The notes under the pieces were generated by a model. That model had not been told where the DNA came from and did no database searches. It saw only the letters and a program-made list of their open reading frames with translations. A DNA stretch of 64,000 nucleotides from Psychrobacillus sp. FSL K6-4046. GTDB taxonomy: Bacteria > Bacillota > Bacilli > Bacillales_A > Planococcaceae. Below are positions 23,837 to 33,268 of the stretch, one piece after another (position 1 is the stretch's first letter; the number at the start of each line of letters is the position of its first letter). Both the position numbers and the translations under genes were made by a program. The DNA is taken from the NCBI RefSeq assembly GCF_038624605.1, contig NZ_CP152020.1, forward strand, positions 3,465,312 to 3,529,311. Reading direction: 5' to 3'.

Positions 23837-24151
23837 TCAATAAGTTCTATCTAGGTGAGCTGCTTCATCGAGGATTATATGGTGGCTGTAGACTTCTGCA
23901 AATTCTAGTGATTCTTCAATTTTGTCAACCATTTCGAAAACATCAAGAATCATCACTAATTTTATTATTGTCTTTTCTCCAAAGGCATTGGTATAAGTGA
24001 CGTCTTTAAAATGCTCCTTTACTAAACGATCTACATCTTCAAATCTAGGTGCTCGAACGATGTTGATGGTTTCTTCAAATGTTTTATTAGGCATAGATTC
24101 AGGCGAGGAAATATGTTCAAATAATAGTTTGACCGAAAACGTTCTCTCCAT
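23837..24151 (-). CDS. DUF4288 family protein
   Basis: About 104 residues. The pattern 'FSVKLLFEHIS', 'FEETINIVRAPRFEDVDRLVKEHF', 'YTNAFGEKTIIKLVMILDVFEMVD' is that of DUF4288, a small alpha/beta family of unknown function found across Firmicutes and other bacteria. It has no signal peptide or membrane segment, so it is cytoplasmic. GAGGTG lies six bases before the ATG at 24149-24151; the GTG three codons earlier overlaps that site. It is a single gene ended by a strong terminator, and no neighbour suggests its role. Confidence 0.75.
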   Translation of the reverse strand: MERTFSVKLLFEHISSPESMPNKTFEETINIVRAPRFEDVDRLVKEHFKDVTYTNAFGEKTIIKLVMILDVFEMVDKIEESLEFAEVYSHHIILDEAAHLDRTY

Positions 24152-24374
24152 TCTTTTCACCTCAATTCCTTTTTTTTCTTATCTTAATTATTGAACATTC
24201 TTGTACTAAAAGCTACTTCTTTAAGTTGTGAAAGTCTCTATTGAAAATAGCTCTAAAACGCAAAAAAAATTAGCTACTTTCATACTAAGGTTTATATCTT
24301 TTGTTGTATAATTCGACTTATATTTCACTTTAGCCACCTAAAGTTATTAGTTCTAAAATACTTTTAATTTTAAA

Positions 24375-24411
24375 AAACTCTGTGAGGCCATTGACAAGCC
24401 CCACAGAGTTT
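24375..24411 (-). terminator. Terminator of the heterodimeric ABC operon
   Basis: AAACTCTGTG/CACAGAGTTT stem with a 17-nt loop, T-rich on the minus strand, just after the stop of the distal ABC gene. Confidence 0.75.
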
Positions 24412-24416
24412 CTATT

Positions 24417-26231
24417 TTAAATATTAAATTGACTTTCATATAGGTCAGAATAGAACCCTTTTTTCTGTAGCAACTCCTGATGTGTTCCAGATTCAATTAG
24501 CGTCCCATGATGGATAACCAATATTCGATCAGCATTTTCTATCGTTTTTAAGCGATGAGCAATCACAAAGCTGGTTCGTCCTTCTGATAGCCTATTTAAT
24601 CCTCGCTGAATCTCAATCTCTGTCTTCGTATCTATACTAGAAGTTGCTTCATCTAATATGAGAATGTCCGAATCCGCCAATATTACTCTAGCAATCGCTA
24701 GGAGCTGTCTCTGACCCTGACTAAGACTTGAGCCGCCGGAGGTGATGATGGTCTCATACTGATCTGGTAAGTGCTTGATGAAACTATGAGCAGATGCCAT
24801 TTTGGCTGCAGCTACAACTTCCTCATCTGAAGCATTTAAACGTCCATAGCGAATATTCTCCATAATTGTTCCAGAAAACAAGAACGTATCTTGAAGCACG
24901 ATTCCAATTTTTTCTCGAAGCTGGCTAATTTTATAGTTTTGAATGTTAACTCCATCTATTTGAATATTTCCAGAATCAATATCATAAAAGCGCATCAGTA
25001 GATTTATAATCGTCGTTTTGCCGGATCCAGTGGGACCAACTAATGCAACCTTCTCTCCTGCCTTTACTTGAAAGGTTATGTCCTTTAGGATAGAGGCTTC
25101 CTTTTCATATGAGAAGTTTACATGAGAAAATTGTACATCCCCCTTGAAGGATTTTATATCTAAAGCATTGTCCTTATCTTGCATGTCGGGTGATTCATCC
25201 ATAATTTCAAATACCCTTTCGGCTCCTGCTATCGCAGATTGAAAAGTGTTAAGCAGGTTAGATAGCTGGTTAATCGGACGGAAGAATTGACGTGAATAGG
25301 TAACAAAAGCAGCAATAATTCCAACTGTCGCCATCTCTTGTACTGTCATCACTGCCCCTACTCCGATAATTAGCGCAAGTCCAAGATTATTGATGAAGTT
25401 ATTGATTGGGCCTAAAAACCCGGATACTGTATCAGCTGCCATGGCAGAGCCTCGCAGCCTTTCATTTACACTTGAAAATTTATTAAACGTATTCTCTTCT
25501 TGGCCAAATAGAGTAATAACCTCATTACCTGAGATTGCTTCCTCTATAAAACCATTTAACTCTCCTAAATCTCGCTGTCTTTTTATAAAGTTACTGCTGC
25601 TATATTTGATAATTTTTTTCGTAGTAAAAATGATAAGCGGAATGATTAGCAGTGATACGATTGCTAAAATCCCGTTTAATGCAAACATCGCGATAGCCAC
25701 TCCACTTACCATCAGAATGGAGGAAAATATTTGGATAACGCTTTGACTCAATGCATTATTTAAGCTCTCTATATCATTCGTCACACGACTCATAAGATCT
25801 CCATGGGTCCGTTTATCAAAAAATCGTAATGATAAGGTTTGGAATTTAATAAACAATTCCTGGCGCAGTGTTTGGATGGTTTTTAGCGACACTCGCACCA
25901 TTAAAAATGTTTGTAGCCAAGTGAATATCGAAGATGCTGTATATACTAATGCTAAAAATATTAAGAAACGAAGAGTTCCATTTAAATCCTTAGGAATAAT
26001 ATAGTCATCAATTATGACTCCGATAAGGTATGGTGCTAGTAAATTTAGCAAGGTGGACACAATAACAAAGCCGCTTGCTGCAATTAGAGCTATTTTTTGT
26101 TTCTCTAAGTAACCCCATATTCTTTTAATGGTGCCTTTACTATCCTTTGCCTTGACCACAGGGCCTCCGAACCCTCTTGGACCTCGAGCCCTTCCCATGG
26201 CATTGGGTGGTTGAGTGGATGCTTTATTCAT
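24417..26231 (-). CDS. ABC exporter subunit with intact ATPase site (YfiC-like)
   Basis: 604 residues: a cytoplasmic N-terminal extension rich in G/R/P (about 1-30), a six-helix membrane domain, and a nucleotide-binding domain. Walker A is 'GPTGSGKTT' and Walker B 'ILILDEATSSIDT' with intact Glu, but the signature is 'LSQGQRQLL', with Q in place of the usual second Gly. Its ATG (26229-26231) lies within the last eight bases of the upstream ABC gene, so the two are coupled. Together with the partner it forms a heterodimeric type-IV exporter, like B. subtilis YfiBC (573 and 604 residues). PadR control is likely. The substrate is unknown; drugs or lipids are typical. Confidence 0.88.
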   Translation of the reverse strand: MNKASTQPPNAMGRARGPRGFGGPVVKAKDSKGTIKRIWGYLEKQKIALIAASGFVIVSTLLNLLAPYLIGVIIDDYIIPKDLNGTLRFLIFLALVYTASSIFTWLQTFLMVRVSLKTIQTLRQELFIKFQTLSLRFFDKRTHGDLMSRVTNDIESLNNALSQSVIQIFSSILMVSGVAIAMFALNGILAIVSLLIIPLIIFTTKKIIKYSSSNFIKRQRDLGELNGFIEEAISGNEVITLFGQEENTFNKFSSVNERLRGSAMAADTVSGFLGPINNFINNLGLALIIGVGAVMTVQEMATVGIIAAFVTYSRQFFRPINQLSNLLNTFQSAIAGAERVFEIMDESPDMQDKDNALDIKSFKGDVQFSHVNFSYEKEASILKDITFQVKAGEKVALVGPTGSGKTTIINLLMRFYDIDSGNIQIDGVNIQNYKISQLREKIGIVLQDTFLFSGTIMENIRYGRLNASDEEVVAAAKMASAHSFIKHLPDQYETIITSGGSSLSQGQRQLLAIARVILADSDILILDEATSSIDTKTEIEIQRGLNRLSEGRTSFVIAHRLKTIENADRILVIHHGTLIESGTHQELLQKKGFYSDLYESQFNI

Positions 26232-27966
26232 CTGAAAGGACCCCCTTCCCACTTTGCGTTTCATAAATCTCTCTATATACCTTACTAGTCTGCAGAAGCT
26301 CATCATGTGACCCAGTAGCTTCTATACGACCATCGTCAATGACTAATATTTGATCAGCATCAATGATAGAAGATACTTTAGAAGAAATGATAAACACCGT
26401 TGCTTCTCCGTATTGTTCTTTTAAAGTCTTTTGTATTGCTGCTTCAGACAACGCATCTACGGCAGATGTAGAATCATCAAAAACTAGAATCTTAGGCTGG
26501 CGAATAAAGGCCCGCGCCATAGATAAGCGTTGCTTCTGCCCTCCGGATAAATTGGTTGCACCCTGCATCAGCTCATGTTCAAATTCTTGCTCCAGTTTCT
26601 CGATAAACTCGTAGGCTACTGCGGAGCGAGCTGCATTTTCCATCTGTCTTATATCTGCATTTTCATTTCCATAGCGTAAGTTTTCCTCGATGGTACCAGA
26701 GAACAAGGTAGCCTTTTGAGGGACAAATCCAATTAGGCTTCGTAGCTCTTTTAAAGGATATTCCTTAATATCTTTACCACCTATTCGAATCATTCCCGTG
26801 TCTGGGTCATATAACCGAGAGATTAACTTTACTAGGGTAGACTTACCGCTTCCTGTTGATCCAATTATGCCAATTGTATCACCAGGATTCGCGTGAAATG
26901 AGATGTCCTTTAAGACATATTCACCGTTTTTACTATAGCTAAAGTTAACTTGGTTAAATTCTACTTCTCCAGTTACGTAAGTTTGATGTATCGGATTTAC
27001 TGGCTCTTGTATTTCAATATTCGTATCTAAAACTTGCTGAATACGGTTTGCTGAGGTAAAGGAACGAGTAATTTGCATTAATACATGACTACTTGAGATA
27101 AGACCATTCATAATAATATTAAGATAATTGATAAAAGCTAGAATAACTCCAACCTGCATAGTCCCTTCATCTACTTTGATGGCACCCATCCACATCCCAA
27201 AAACAACACCTACGTTTACGATAAATAACATGACAGGCATTAGCGATAAGATGACTTGTTCTGCAGCCATATTTCTTTTAGTCAAAGTGTCATTCACATT
27301 TTTAAAAGATTCTATTTCATGATGCTTTCGATTAAATGCTTTTATAACTCGAATACCAGAAAATGTCTCTTGTAACTTCGTATTTACTTTATCCATTGCC
27401 TTCTGTACCTTGACGAAAAGCTTGCCTGTTCTTGATGAGAAGAAATAAATAAATGCCATTAAAATAGGTATAGTCACTAATAATACTGGAAATAACTCTC
27501 TTGCAGTGACCCATACGATAATAACTGAGCCTATAAACAACAATGGTCCTCGTACGAAAATACGTAATGTCATCATTAATGCCTGCTGTACTGAAGTGAC
27601 ATCATTTGTCACAATCGTGATAAGTTTTCCCGTTCCATAGGTATCTGTGTTACCACTAGAAAATTGCTGTGTCTTTTGAAAGACATCTCTCCGAATGTCA
27701 GCAGCAAAATTGACTGCAGCCTTGGAACTATAAACCGTACAACCTGCTCCTCCTATTAAACCGATAAATGCAGTGACGAGCATTAATATACTCATCTGGA
27801 TAACATAGGCATTATCATTTTCCGCAATACCATTATCGATAATATGCTGCATAATCGTTGGCTGGAGTAAATCCATTGCCACCTCTAAACACATGAGTAA
27901 AGGAGCTAATATAGCAAAAACCGTATATGGTTTTAAATAACGAAGCAGCTTTTGTAGGGATTTCAT
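26224..27966 (-). CDS. ABC exporter subunit with degenerate ATPase site (YfiB-like)
   Basis: 580 residues, fused membrane and nucleotide-binding domains. Walker A 'GSTGSGKST' is normal, but Walker B reads 'ILVFDDSTSAVD': the catalytic glutamate is aspartate. The signature 'LSGGQKQR' is canonical. One degenerate and one consensus site is the hallmark of asymmetric heterodimeric exporters such as TM287/288 and LmrCD. GGGGGAGA precedes the ATG. It starts 16 bp after the PadR regulator stop and overlaps the partner gene, giving a padR-type operon of three genes. Confidence 0.9.
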   Translation of the reverse strand: MKSLQKLLRYLKPYTVFAILAPLLMCLEVAMDLLQPTIMQHIIDNGIAENDNAYVIQMSILMLVTAFIGLIGGAGCTVYSSKAAVNFAADIRRDVFQKTQQFSSGNTDTYGTGKLITIVTNDVTSVQQALMMTLRIFVRGPLLFIGSVIIVWVTARELFPVLLVTIPILMAFIYFFSSRTGKLFVKVQKAMDKVNTKLQETFSGIRVIKAFNRKHHEIESFKNVNDTLTKRNMAAEQVILSLMPVMLFIVNVGVVFGMWMGAIKVDEGTMQVGVILAFINYLNIIMNGLISSSHVLMQITRSFTSANRIQQVLDTNIEIQEPVNPIHQTYVTGEVEFNQVNFSYSKNGEYVLKDISFHANPGDTIGIIGSTGSGKSTLVKLISRLYDPDTGMIRIGGKDIKEYPLKELRSLIGFVPQKATLFSGTIEENLRYGNENADIRQMENAARSAVAYEFIEKLEQEFEHELMQGATNLSGGQKQRLSMARAFIRQPKILVFDDSTSAVDALSEAAIQKTLKEQYGEATVFIISSKVSSIIDADQILVIDDGRIEATGSHDELLQTSKVYREIYETQSGKGVLSDE

Positions 27967-27982
27967 ATATTATCTCCCCCTT

Positions 27983-28453
27983 CTATAGATTTTCTTTTTG
28001 CAATTGCTTTGTAATAGATTGCATGAAAGCTGTTAACCGAATTGTATTTTCCTTATCTTTTCTAGAGGCTTTAACTGCTTTCCTTAGCTCATCCTCCCAT
28101 AGATCGAGTGTCTCTTTAAGCTGAATGGCCTCCGAAGAATTTTGCCATTCCCATCTCGCTTGCCAATTGTCCCAAAAATCTTCTGTTTTTTGTTTAGAGT
28201 ATTCTTTAAGTCGAGACTTCCCCTTGTCACCCAGAGAGTAAATTTTCTTCTCCGATTCAAGTAACAACTCAATCATTTCCTGCTCCAGCAATTCCTGCAA
28301 AGCTGGATACACGGTCCCAGCACTGGCTGAATAAAATCCCCCAGCTCGCCTTTCTAATTCCTTCATCAGCTGATAACCATGCTTTGGACCTTCCTCCAAC
28401 AAATGTAGTATCGCTAGCTGAACAAACCCTCTTCTCCTTTTTATATCGATCAC
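27983..28453 (-). CDS. PadR-family transcriptional regulator
   Basis: 156 residues: an N-terminal winged helix ('FVQLAILHLLEEGPKHGYQLMKELE', 'ASAGTVYPALQELLEQEMI') and a helical C-terminal dimerisation arm (about 85-156). PadR proteins often repress adjacent drug exporters and are released by the exported compound, as LmrR with LmrCD. It begins with GTG, with AAAGGAA unusually close, so initiation may be weak. It is the first gene of the operon with the two ABC subunits. A 27-bp palindrome lies 10 bp upstream of the start. Confidence 0.9.
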   Translation of the reverse strand: MIDIKRRRGFVQLAILHLLEEGPKHGYQLMKELERRAGGFYSASAGTVYPALQELLEQEMIELLLESEKKIYSLGDKGKSRLKEYSKQKTEDFWDNWQARWEWQNSSEAIQLKETLDLWEDELRKAVKASRKDKENTIRLTAFMQSITKQLQKENL

Positions 28454-28462
28454 TTCCTTTAT

Positions 28463-28489
28463 GTATATCGATAATTTTAATCGATATAC
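28463..28489 (-). promoter_or_regulatory. Palindromic operator before the padR-ABC operon
   Basis: Perfect inverted repeat GTATATCGAT-N7-ATCGATATAC (28463-28489). A further ATATCGAT occurs at 28443-28450, overlapping the padR start region. It is placed to allow self-repression by the PadR protein; no clear -35/-10 pair was assigned. Confidence 0.65.
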
Positions 28490-28545
28490 TTTAGAAAGAC
28501 AATACTAATGATATCTGATATTCGGAATAAGGAAAACAACACAAA

Positions 28546-28582
28546 AAGGGCCAAGAAGGTATAAATAACTTTCTTGGCCCTT
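28546..28582 (-). terminator. Terminator of the Rieske-FAD oxidoreductase gene
   Basis: AAGGGCCAAGAA/TTCTTGGCCCTT stem, followed on the minus strand by TTTTTGTG, 27 bp after the stop. Confidence 0.85.
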
Positions 28583-28609
28583 ATATAACGGCTAATAACA
28601 TTAGCCTTC

Positions 28610-30136
28610 TTAGTTTAATCTTTTTAATGGTTCGAACGCTGGTCCCTCCAGCACCTCACCTTTATAGTTAAAGCGTGAACCATGACATGGACAATCCCAA
28701 GAGCTTTCTGCATTATTAAACGCAACATCGCACCCCATATGGGTGCATACTGGTTTAACTAAATACACTTTTCCATTCTCGTCCTTGTATGCGCCTACCT
28801 TTTTTCCTTCTACTTTTACAATATCACCTGTACCTACTTTTAAATCCTCTAGTTGGAGGTCTACTTTTTCGGTCTTACCTTTAACGAATTCCTTAGCAAC
28901 ACTCGCGTTAGCTTTTGTGAATTTAGTAATATCTTCTTTTTTCATTTTTGATCTTGTAGGTGCAAAGAATTCTGCAAATCGATTTTCTTTTCCTAATACA
29001 TTGTCTACCATAATTTGAGCAGCAACTACACTGTTAGTCATCCCCCATTTTCGGTATCCAGTTGCCACTAATACATCTGGTTTGTCAGAGGTCATTACAC
29101 CAATATAAGGGACTTTATCTAATGTTTCTAAATCTTGTGCAGACCATCGATAGTTATACGATTGAAAGTTAAACTTTTCCCGACCAAAGGCAGCTAACGT
29201 TTCATACTTAGCAGTGGTATCTCCCTCCTGCCTTCCTGTCACATGACCTTCTCCGCCCAACAAAATATATCTTTTCCCGTCTGATCCTAAGGCTGAACGA
29301 ATTGACCTTGTGGGTTGCTCTACATTAATGTACATACCCTTCGGAGAGCTTTTTTCTGCAGGAGCGGCTATGACATAAGAACGGTGTGGTTCTAACCGTG
29401 TAAAATATAAACCATTTTCATCATTAAAAGGATAATGGCTGCAAACGAGAATTTTCTTCGCTTTTATCTTGTGGCCGTCTACTGTTTTAACGATATTGTC
29501 TGATAGAAGATCTTTAGCTCGAGTCTCTTCAAAGAAATGTACCCCATTTTGTACTGAGTGATCAACTAAAGCTTTGGCATATTTTACAGGATGAAACTGT
29601 CCTTGGTTTTCTAACCTAAGTGCTTTTTTCACCTGATATGGAAGCTCTGTTTCTTCCGTTAGAGTAGCAGGTCCAATACCTAATTTCTGATAGGCGTCCA
29701 TTTCTTTTGTAACAGTATCTACTCCCGCTTCCGTATCTGCATATATGTAGGCAGGTACTTTTTCAAAATCACATTTAATACCTAAATCTGAGACGGTACG
29801 TTCCACGAAGTTAAGAGCGTCTGCCTGTGCCTCATAGTATAACTTTGCTTTTTCTTCATTAAAGGTATTGATCAGTTGCTGGTATACATGTCCATGCTGG
29901 GCGGTTACCTTTGCTGTTGTAAAACCAGTTGTTCCACTTAAAATTTTACTTCCCTCAATAACGGCCACTGATTTTCCACTTTTACTTAGTAAATATGCCG
30001 CAGTTATTCCTGTTAAACCTGCTCCAACTACTAATACGTCAACCTCTATATTTTCATTTAACTTAGGAAACAATGGGAGTTCATTATTAGCTAACCAATA
30101 AGACTCTAAGTTTCCCGGTAATATCTTTTCTGTCAT
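28610..30136 (-). CDS. yhfW: FAD-dependent oxidoreductase with C-terminal Rieske domain, YhfW-like
   Basis: 508 residues. An N-terminal DAO-type FAD fold with GxGxxG ('VVGAGLTGITAAYLL', about 35-50) is followed from about 420 by a Rieske [2Fe-2S] domain: 'CTHMGC' gives Cys-x-His and 'CPCHGS' gives Cys-x-x-His. B. subtilis YhfW has the same size and layout. The reaction is unknown; the fused cluster suggests internal electron transfer from or to FAD. AAGGAGGAAAC precedes the ATG. It is monocistronic. About 60-120 bp upstream lies an element shared with the HD-GYP gene at 61 kb (see 30192-30254). Confidence 0.88.
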   Translation of the reverse strand: MTEKILPGNLESYWLANNELPLFPKLNENIEVDVLVVGAGLTGITAAYLLSKSGKSVAVIEGSKILSGTTGFTTAKVTAQHGHVYQQLINTFNEEKAKLYYEAQADALNFVERTVSDLGIKCDFEKVPAYIYADTEAGVDTVTKEMDAYQKLGIGPATLTEETELPYQVKKALRLENQGQFHPVKYAKALVDHSVQNGVHFFEETRAKDLLSDNIVKTVDGHKIKAKKILVCSHYPFNDENGLYFTRLEPHRSYVIAAPAEKSSPKGMYINVEQPTRSIRSALGSDGKRYILLGGEGHVTGRQEGDTTAKYETLAAFGREKFNFQSYNYRWSAQDLETLDKVPYIGVMTSDKPDVLVATGYRKWGMTNSVVAAQIMVDNVLGKENRFAEFFAPTRSKMKKEDITKFTKANASVAKEFVKGKTEKVDLQLEDLKVGTGDIVKVEGKKVGAYKDENGKVYLVKPVCTHMGCDVAFNNAESSWDCPCHGSRFNYKGEVLEGPAFEPLKRLN

Positions 30137-30191
30137 TATGTTTCCTCCTTTATTTATACTAGTGTCTATCTATTCATGAAAGTTTATTCAA

Positions 30192-30254
30192 CAGAATCCA
30201 TTTCATAATTCCTTTTTTATGGATAAACACGAACAATTCAAAGAGAATAATAAA
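30192..30254 (-). repeat. Family-3 upstream element, copy A
   Basis: The 30137-30632 interval carries no gene. This block (AGAATCCATTTCATAATTCC, TTTTTTATG, AAACACGAACAAT, AATAATAAA in order) aligns over about 60 bp with 61151-61210. Both copies lie 60-120 bp upstream of a minus-strand gene. The rest of the interval is AT-rich; a weak family-1-like trace near 30283-30330 is too diverged to claim. Confidence 0.6.
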
Positions 30255-30559
30255 ATTTATTTGTTTTTAACAAGAGAGTAGAATGGATTTTTGATTTAGA
30301 GGATGCTTTTTCATAGGGCTAGCGTATGTCTGAAGCTTGTCGATTGTTATAATTCTGCATTTAAAATGAAACTCTATTTATGCAAATTGCTTCACAGAAC
30401 GTAAATGGATTGATAGTAACTCTCTTAAGCCTTTGATACCCGCCCCATATTATTACAAAACGCATTAGATAAAAATACAACTAGTTTTTATAATAGGTTG
30501 GTACGGCTAGGACACCTTATAATAAGACTTCCTGGCAGAATAATTATTAGATAAAAATA

Positions 30560-30598
30560 AAGCTGCGAAATTTTACTGACTCGTAAAATTTTCGCAGC
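30560..30598 (-). terminator. Terminator of the AGCS symporter gene
   Basis: AGCTGCGAAATTTTAC pairs with GTAAAATTTTCGCAGC (one bulge); the minus strand continues TTTATTTTTATC. The inner AAATTTTAC/GTAAAATTT is the same as in 23748-23790, with different but complementary outer arms. Confidence 0.8.
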
Positions 30599-30632
30599 CT
30601 TCTTTAAAATATTTATATAGCTTCTTTACTGA

Positions 30633-32030
30633 TTATCTATCCTCTTCATCCCAGCACTCTGTATTTTTCAGTCCTGGTATTGATTTAGCATAAAAGACCG
30701 GATCTTCCCCTTTTTTTCGTTGCCTTGTAAAATCATCTAATACCTTAAAGGCTACTTTACCCAAGAGGATTATAACCGCTATATTCAGCGTAGCCATTAA
30801 TCCCATGAAGAGATCGGCCAAGTTCCAAACAAGCTGAACATGTGCAATAGAACCAAACATTACCATACCTAATACTACAAAACGATAAGCCGTAAGCCAT
30901 CCCTTGCTTGCATTCATAAATTCTATATTCGTTTCCCCGTAATAATAATTACCCATAACAGAACTAAATGCGAAGAAAAGAATAGCTATTGCTACAAAGT
31001 AAGGAGCCCATTCACCAACATGAACAGCTAATGAGTTCTGGGTAAGAACAACCCCATCATCCTCACCTGTGCTATAAAGGCCTGCCAAAATAATAATAAA
31101 TGCGGTTGCTGAACAAATGATAATTGTATCAAAAAATACACCTAAACTTTGAACAAGACCTTGTTTCGCTGGATGAGATACACTTGCCGTTGCTGCAGCA
31201 TTTGGAACACTCCCCATCCCTGCCTCATTAGAGAATAATCCACGTCTAACTCCTTGCATAATAGCCGCTCCAATTGTCCCTCCTACAGCTTCCTCTAGAC
31301 CGAAAGCATGTGTAACAATTAACTTGAACACTCCTGGAACTTCAGAAATATTTGTAATAACTACAAAAAGAGTAATAGCCAAATAGAATAGGGCCATTAC
31401 AGGAACAACTATCTGAGTAACACGGACAATCCTATGTACACCGCCAAAGATAATAATTGCTGTTAATATAACTAAAACGATTCCAATTAAATAAGGAGGA
31501 ATATCAAATACCTCTCCTACAGAAGCAGCGATTGTATTGGATTGCACAGCATTAAATATAAATCCAAAACACAAGATTAAAAGAATACTAAATACTATTC
31601 CAAGCTTTCTACTCCCGAGTGCTTTCTCCATATAATATGCAGGGCCGCCACGAAAATTTTTCCCATCTCTTACCTTATATACTTGTGCCAGAGTACTTTC
31701 TATAAATGCAGTCGCCATACCAATTACAGCTATAACCCACATCCAAAATACAGCCCCTGGCCCCCCAATACCTATCGCTAAAGCCACTCCCGTTATATTA
31801 CCTGTACCTACTCGAGAGGCAGTACTGATTGTAAATGCCTGAAAGGGGGAGACTCCACCTTTTTCTTCTTTTTTCTCTGTAATTAAACGAAACATCTCTC
31901 CAAACAAACGAAATTGAACAAATTTTGTACTAAACGTAAAATACAAACCTGCTCCAACGAGCAAGGCAATCAATATATAAGTCCATAAAATATTATTGAA
32001 CCCATCAACAAAGGTCTCAAGCCACCCCAT
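30633..32030 (-). CDS. Alanine/glycine:cation symporter family protein (AlsT-like)
   Basis: 465 residues with about ten to eleven membrane helices. AGCS signatures are present: 'STASRVGTGNITGVALAIGIGGPGAVFWMW' region, 'GGPAYYMEK', 'RRGLFSNEAGMGSVPNAAA', and 'FDTIIICSATA'. These proteins import small neutral amino acids (alanine, glycine, glutamine) with sodium. B. subtilis AlsT and YrbD belong here; the specific substrate is not determinable. GGAGGG precedes the ATG. It is alone between terminators. The 270 bp upstream show no T-box or riboswitch structure that I can recognise. Confidence 0.92.
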   Translation of the reverse strand: MGWLETFVDGFNNILWTYILIALLVGAGLYFTFSTKFVQFRLFGEMFRLITEKKEEKGGVSPFQAFTISTASRVGTGNITGVALAIGIGGPGAVFWMWVIAVIGMATAFIESTLAQVYKVRDGKNFRGGPAYYMEKALGSRKLGIVFSILLILCFGFIFNAVQSNTIAASVGEVFDIPPYLIGIVLVILTAIIIFGGVHRIVRVTQIVVPVMALFYLAITLFVVITNISEVPGVFKLIVTHAFGLEEAVGGTIGAAIMQGVRRGLFSNEAGMGSVPNAAATASVSHPAKQGLVQSLGVFFDTIIICSATAFIIILAGLYSTGEDDGVVLTQNSLAVHVGEWAPYFVAIAILFFAFSSVMGNYYYGETNIEFMNASKGWLTAYRFVVLGMVMFGSIAHVQLVWNLADLFMGLMATLNIAVIILLGKVAFKVLDDFTRQRKKGEDPVFYAKSIPGLKNTECWDEEDR

Positions 32031-32224
32031 ATTATTTCCCTCCTAATTTTATACTCTTTGCTATATACCCTATTTGTCCTACAAATAACAAGATATCGTA
32101 AACTTTTTTATTTTTTCCTGATAAAGATTTGTTTTAAATAGTTCTTAATGATTAATAAAGCCAGTTATCGTAACCTCCCAGCCTAAGACATAAGGCCGTT
32201 TCTCAAGTTTTCTACTATACAAAA

Positions 32225-32254
32225 ATACCCCAAGAGATTTTACTCTTGGGGTAT
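32225..32254 (-). terminator. Terminator of ppaC
   Basis: 12-bp stem ATACCCCAAGAG/CTCTTGGGGTAT with a 6-nt loop and TTTTTG on the minus strand. Confidence 0.85.
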
Positions 32255-32299
32255 CTTTCCAATGTTACTTCCTAAAAACTACACTAGAAAGTTTTATAT

Positions 32300-33229
32300 T
32301 TATTCAGCTAACGCTTCTGTTAATGCTGGTACTACTTGCTTCTTACGTGAAACGACACCTTTTAATAATGCAACATTATTAACAAACGCCACATTAAATG
32401 CAGCCTCCGCTTTTAATGCCATTTTCCCTAACGCTAAAGCTACGGAGTCATTATTTAGGATATCTGTTACAACAAAAAAGAATAGATCTAATTCTTTTTC
32501 TTGAATTTCCATGTTAATCAATTCTTCTAATTGCTCTTGACGTCCCATCACGTCATTCACATCAACAGCATTCACTTGAGCAATGATTACCTTATGTTCA
32601 CCCATAGTAAACTCTTTCGCATCTAACGAAAGTAAATCCTCTAGGCTCTTATCACTAAGGTCGGCTCCGGCTTTTAGCATAGCTAGGCCATACTCTTCCA
32701 CATTTACTCCAGCTAGTTTTTCTAATTCACGCGCAGCCGTAATATCTTCTTCCGTGCACGTTGGGGATTTAAATAATAACGTATCTGAAACAATAGCGGA
32801 TAGCATCAAGCCTGCAATGTTAGACGGTATTTCGATACCTTTTTCTTTAAATATTTTATTGATGATCGTAGCAGTACACCCTACTGGCTCTGCGCGATAA
32901 TACAAAGGATCTGCCGTTTCAAAGTTAGCGATACGGTGATGGTCAATAACCTCTGTAATTTGTACTTCTTCTATTCCAATTGCGCTTTGTTGTTTTTCAT
33001 TGTGATCTACTAAAATTACTTTTGTCGCTTCAGTTTCTACATTTTTTATCATTCGTGGAGCTTCAAACCCAAATTTCTCAAGTGCATATTTAGTCTCATT
33101 GTTTAATTCGCCTAAACGAACTGCCTCAGCCTCTACGCCAATCGCATTTTTTAAATATGCATATACAATAGCTGAAGTAATTGTATCTGTATCAGGGTTT
33201 TGATGTCCAAAAACTAGTACCTTTTCCAT
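32300..33229 (-). CDS. ppaC: Manganese-dependent inorganic pyrophosphatase (family II)
   Basis: 309 residues of the DHH/DHHA2 superfamily. '[14 protein letters not shown]' (H8, D12, D14), '[10 protein letters not shown]' (D near 74), and '[10 protein letters not shown]' (DHH near 96) supply the Mn ligands. A C-terminal DHHA2 domain with '[10 protein letters not shown]' completes the enzyme. It hydrolyses pyrophosphate to two phosphates, pulling biosynthetic reactions forward, in the cytoplasm. TTAGGAGGATT precedes the ATG. Length equals B. subtilis PpaC. Monocistronic. Confidence 0.96.
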   Translation of the reverse strand: MEKVLVFGHQNPDTDTITSAIVYAYLKNAIGVEAEAVRLGELNNETKYALEKFGFEAPRMIKNVETEATKVILVDHNEKQQSAIGIEEVQITEVIDHHRIANFETADPLYYRAEPVGCTATIINKIFKEKGIEIPSNIAGLMLSAIVSDTLLFKSPTCTEEDITAARELEKLAGVNVEEYGLAMLKAGADLSDKSLEDLLSLDAKEFTMGEHKVIIAQVNAVDVNDVMGRQEQLEELINMEIQEKELDLFFFVVTDILNNDSVALALGKMALKAEAAFNVAFVNNVALLKGVVSRKKQVVPALTEALAE

Positions 33230-33268
33230 GAATAATCCTCCTAAAAATCTTTTTCCGACCTTATTTTA

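Noticed and set aside
24417-27966. Duplicated single ABC gene or pseudogene pair
   Set aside because: The unusual Walker B and signature residues are the expected asymmetry of a heterodimeric exporter, and both frames are intact.
30283-30345. Diverged family-1 repeat
   Set aside because: Only GTAGAATGG and ATGCTTTTTCATAGGG recall family 1; similarity is too weak to report as a feature.
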